DNA of 45,825 nucleotides, taken from NCBI GenBank assembly GCA_034680345.1, contig JAXISZ010000014.1, positions 1 through 45,825 of the forward strand, read 5' to 3'. The position numbers and the translations under genes were made by a program. The stretch is from SXZD01 sp034680345 (lineage in GTDB: Bacteria; Pseudomonadota; Gammaproteobacteria; Burkholderiales; Burkholderiaceae_B). Position 1 is the first letter of the stretch. Each line of letters starts with the position of its first letter. Below, in pieces: positions 43,146 to 45,825 of the stretch. Below the pieces are notes generated by a model. The model saw only the letters and a list, made by a program, of their open reading frames with translations, searched no databases and was not told where the DNA came from.

Positions 43146-45464
43146 ATGCGTGTAGTTGTAGTTTACGGATGTGCCATTTTGTTTGTTCCAATTCAATTCC
43201 CTTCTGGCGCACGGTTTCCTAGTCGTTTTACAAGAGGCGAAACCTGCACCATTTCTTTTCTTGCGTCTCAAAAGGCATCTACCCGCGCTTTACCTAAAGC
43301 AGCAACTCCGGAAAGGGTGTCTGACAATTTACAAAAAATACAAGACGATGTTGCCAATAAACTAGAACGTATAAAAAGCAGGTTAAAAACTCAACCCTTG
43401 GTTGGATGCTCTTCTAACTCAGAAGAGTTGTGTCAAATGGAAGGTATTGATTTATTGATACAAGAAGTTTGTAAAACACAACCCATGTTACAAAAAGAGG
43501 TTCGCCAGGCTTTTGAGCAATTAAGTTTAGACAGTCAATGTATTCTACATTTATCATTTTCAGAGACAGTGATTAAAAAAGCTTGGCAGGTGTTTTGGTT
43601 ACTTGCTGCGCAGTCGAATGCGCCGATAATTTTATCAAAAAAATGTAATAATCTTCTGCAACAAGGCGATTGTTCTTCCGTTTTTTTGGCGATACAGTCT
43701 ATTGCCATATTATTTGCAAAATACGGCACTCAGGGTAAAGTATTTACCAATATTGAAGAATTAGCTATTTGGGTCAAAAATCTTAATCCCTACTGCGTAC
43801 CTGCGCTAAGCATGAAAGCGTTAAAATCAGGGGTTAATTATTTAGCTAAGCCACAAAATCAAGCGTTAAGTGATGATGATTTATATGCAATGCGAGCGGT
43901 TTGCAATCAGTTATTTGATGATCATTCGTTCTCACCAATTGATGAAATGAATCAACGTTTGTCTAAGGTGGCCACTTGGGGTCAACGTGCTCAGAGTGCC
44001 AAGGGGTCGATATGGACTTTATGGAAAAAAAATAAAAGTCCTTTTCATGCTGCGTACGTAGATCATAAAAATTCAAGTGCATTTAATTTAAAATTGCAAA
44101 ATTGTTTAATGCTAGAACTTGAAGGATTTAAAGGTTCAAGCAAATTGCAGTGGCAGGATTCTCGTACATTCGGTGGCAGTACGAATATGCTGATTTCGGG
44201 GGTGTCCTATTTTTTTTCTGGCACATTGTTAAGATTGCGTTTATTGTTTCGTCTTGCCGTTGGGCGGCGCGCTTTGTTTGAATTGAATATGGGCCCAGTT
44301 AGTTTGGATATCACTTTCGGGGTGTCCAAAGTTAAAAACAAGGCTTCTGCTGTTGGCTTAGCAGCTGGCCCACAGTTTGGGGTTGCATCTGTTGGTGCTA
44401 GTGTTCAGATTTTAAATTATGAACGTGATCAGCAAACGCTTAATGGTGTTTGTTTGCGCATTCCAAGGCGTATTCATGGTCGCTCGAACTGGGGAGACCA
44501 ACAGGCCAGAGACATGGCGCAAGCAGTGATGGCGCGTTTGCTTGATTCCTCAGACAAACAAACGCGTTGGGTAGAGCGTTTATTGATTGAGTTTCCTTTA
44601 TTATCGATTACTCATTTAAGCAATGTTTCTGAGCAAAGCAGTCAGCTAAATTCTTCAATTGAAGGTTTTGTTAATATTGGTTTGAGCCCTGTTAAATTGT
44701 GTGGTGTTTTGGGTTTGAATTTTACGCACTTCTCACGTCGTCGTTTATTGCAGTTGGAGTCTACTGGGCGGCGTTTTGTAAACAAATTTCGAGAAGCTTT
44801 GTCTCGCAGTCTTTCAGGGGTTGCCATGCTAAGAGCTCCGTTTCAGTCGGAGCAAGCAGGGGGGGGGCGTTTGCAGCATGGTTTGGGGCAAATGGCAGGA
44901 GTTAATTGTGATTTGTTATCGTCTGATGATGTAACGCGTCAGGAAGTAATTTATGAAGATGGTTTTTTTTCAGACAAAAGTTATTTTGAAATCGAGCATG
45001 ATGACCCACAAGCTTTTTTAAATACATTGGAACGTATGTTAGATTTAACTGCGCCACCAAAAAAAATTGATCGAAGTTTTAATTTAATTTCTAAAACCAT
45101 GCAATCAGAGAACACCAAGATGCGCTATGGTCAACGGTATCAGCTAACGAGTAGCGCAGTGACTCAGTTAAACAATTTACTGGCAGAGGAAAATGTATTA
45201 CAAAATCAAATGTTAAATGGATCTGTTTTTGAAAAACGCAAAGCTTTGTCTGATATTAAGCAAAAAATGTGCGCGCTATTGGCTAATCTTAACAATTACC
45301 GGTTGGCTTCTTTACGGGTTTACACTAAGGGCATGACGCGGCGTCGAATGAATTTAGACATTGGATTTTTAATGGACCGTGCAATCCAGTCTTCTCGCGT
45401 TGAAGCATTATCCGGTTCTAGTAGCTTTCCTTCTAAATCAAAGCACTCTCTATTGGCGCAGTAG
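43146..45464 (+). CDS. Large protein of unknown function, divergent from the CHAT operon
   Basis: I do not recognise this 772-residue protein. Residues 3-16 are hydrophobic (VVVVYGCAILFVPI), which could be an export signal or membrane anchor. A Ser/Arg-rich stretch and a predicted coiled-coil segment (about 55-80) follow. The middle is mostly helical. Residues about 375-440 are Gly/Ala/Val-rich with alternating pattern (VSLDITFGVSKV; AAGPQFGVASVGASVQ), suggestive of beta-strands. The C-terminal third is basic and helical (RRRLLQLESTGRRFVNKF). No catalytic motif is evident. The long uninterrupted frame argues that it is real. No ribosome site precedes the ATG, so the start is uncertain. Shared intergenic space with the CHAT operon hints at a link. 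Confidence 0.7.
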   Translation: MRVVVVYGCAILFVPIQFPSGARFPSRFTRGETCTISFLASQKASTRALPKAATPERVSDNLQKIQDDVANKLERIKSRLKTQPLVGCSSNSEELCQMEGIDLLIQEVCKTQPMLQKEVRQAFEQLSLDSQCILHLSFSETVIKKAWQVFWLLAAQSNAPIILSKKCNNLLQQGDCSSVFLAIQSIAILFAKYGTQGKVFTNIEELAIWVKNLNPYCVPALSMKALKSGVNYLAKPQNQALSDDDLYAMRAVCNQLFDDHSFSPIDEMNQRLSKVATWGQRAQSAKGSIWTLWKKNKSPFHAAYVDHKNSSAFNLKLQNCLMLELEGFKGSSKLQWQDSRTFGGSTNMLISGVSYFFSGTLLRLRLLFRLAVGRRALFELNMGPVSLDITFGVSKVKNKASAVGLAAGPQFGVASVGASVQILNYERDQQTLNGVCLRIPRRIHGRSNWGDQQARDMAQAVMARLLDSSDKQTRWVERLLIEFPLLSITHLSNVSEQSSQLNSSIEGFVNIGLSPVKLCGVLGLNFTHFSRRRLLQLESTGRRFVNKFREALSRSLSGVAMLRAPFQSEQAGGGRLQHGLGQMAGVNCDLLSSDDVTRQEVIYEDGFFSDKSYFEIEHDDPQAFLNTLERMLDLTAPPKKIDRSFNLISKTMQSENTKMRYGQRYQLTSSAVTQLNNLLAEENVLQNQMLNGSVFEKRKALSDIKQKMCALLANLNNYRLASLRVYTKGMTRRRMNLDIGFLMDRAIQSSRVEALSGSSSFPSKSKHSLLAQ

Positions 45465-45491
45465 TTTAAAATGCGGTTTAATGGTAAGCGT

Positions 45492-45601
45492 CCAGCCATC
45501 ACACCTTGCAAATTTTTTAAATTGATTTTTGACTTCAAACGCGCGCACCACCCAATTACCAATCAGAAATTGGGTGATAAAAATTTTTGATGACTTTTGA
45601 A
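45492..45601. repeat. 110-bp direct repeat, copy 1
   Basis: This is the first copy of a 110-bp sequence, differing from copy 2 at only a handful of positions. Within it CACCCAATTAC and GAAATTGGGTG form an imperfect hairpin (one mismatch) around CAATCA, followed by an A/T tract. The palindromic hairpin is conserved between the copies. It is 27 bp past the stop of the 772-residue gene and may serve as its transcript end, but the hairpin and T-tract geometry is not that of a classic terminator. Confidence 0.8.
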
Positions 45602-45714
45602 ATTGCGTTGATAACCGCAAGCACTTCACGCAATGATGATGTTTGCAAACTGCCACCGATGTGGCAATAGTTCTTCAATTTTACTGTAAGGATGTGTGGG
45701 CAACTTGTAAGCCC
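45602..45714. other. 113-bp spacer between the two direct repeats
   Basis: No gene is supported here. It contains a 10-bp palindrome GTTTGCAAAC (45641-45650) and a small hairpin TGCCAC-CGAT-GTGGCA (45651-45666). The minus strand is open through the spacer into copy 1, but the frame has no ribosome site and includes the repeat, so it is treated as noncoding. Confidence 0.5.
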
Positions 45715-45824
45715 CCAGCCATCACACCTTGCAAATTTTTTAAATTGATTTTTGACTGCAAAAGCGCGCACCACCCAATTACCAATCAGTAATTGGGTGA
45801 TAAAAATTTTTAATGACTTTTGAA
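45715..45824. repeat. 110-bp direct repeat, copy 2
   Basis: This copy starts exactly 223 bp after copy 1 and ends at the window edge, so further copies may follow. Its internal hairpin is a perfect 11-bp stem, CACCCAATTAC/GTAATTGGGTG, around CAATCA. Copy 1 has one mismatch in the same stem. The strong similarity suggests recent duplication or a dispersed element of this genome. Confidence 0.8.
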
Positions 45825-45825
45825 C

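Noticed and set aside
45320..45774. Three short minus-strand open frames sharing a KNQFKKFARCDGW-like segment or overlapping the repeats
   Set aside because: The shared peptide is a translation of the 110-bp repeat; there are no ribosome sites and one frame is antisense to the 772-residue gene.
45492..45824. CRISPR array or integron attC sites at the right edge
   Set aside because: The repeats are 110 bp with a 113-bp spacer, far too long for CRISPR. The hairpin lacks the GTTRRRY/RYYYAAC ends of attC.

Overview
The window reads as a chromosome segment of a betaproteobacterium of moderate to low GC, most like a Burkholderiales member. This is inferred from gene order: petA-petB-petC-sspA-sspB beside a Nif3-like gene and a DegS-like protease, a block of CNNM/CorC-pilD-coaE-zapD against a Nudix-ThiE fusion, argJ, secA and a DciA-like gene, and a complete dcw cluster ending ftsZ-peroxiredoxin-lpxC. 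No species can be assigned from the sequence alone.

Layout, left to right. 1-165: tail of a degraded IS21-like transposase. 229-304: tRNA-Thr(TGT). 312-4220 (minus): sspB, sspA, a terminator, then cytochrome bc1 genes petC, petB and petA. 4334-4359: a perfect 26-bp palindrome. 4386-5150 (minus) and 5155-6336 (plus): Nif3-like protein and DegS-like protease, with start codons four bases apart. 6444-10180 (plus): CNNM/CorC protein, prepilin peptidase, coaE and zapD. 10177-15228 (minus): Nudix/ThiE-like fusion, argJ, secA. 15443-15916 (plus): DciA-like protein. 15951-34525 (minus): lpxC, peroxiredoxin, then the dcw cluster, transcribed mraZ-rsmH-ftsL-ftsI-murE-murF-mraY-murD-ftsW-murG-murC-ddl-ftsQ-ftsA-ftsZ. 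Many of its junctions are 4-base start/stop overlaps. A promoter and four MraZ-type repeats with an exact 10-bp period lie in front of mraZ. 34813-35219 (minus): RNase P RNA.

The right quarter (35.4-45.8 kb) is accessory and looks more AT-rich. A four-gene minus-strand operon encodes an exported TPR-like/CHAT caspase-like protein, a small exported FecR-like protein, a CHASE2-adenylate cyclase and an FhaC/ShlB-type outer-membrane transporter (TpsB). All four should have a domain in the periplasm, so a protease-plus-sensor module coupled to two-partner secretion is a reasonable hypothesis. No TpsA exoprotein is visible in the window. Divergent from the operon is a 772-residue protein I do not recognise. 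Two 110-bp direct repeats exactly 223 bp apart, each with a conserved hairpin, follow it at the right edge.

The core genes serve respiration (bc1), stringent or starvation response (SspA/SspB), envelope proteolysis, peptidoglycan precursor synthesis, division, lipid A synthesis and protein export. The accessory operon is the part most likely to hold undescribed biology.
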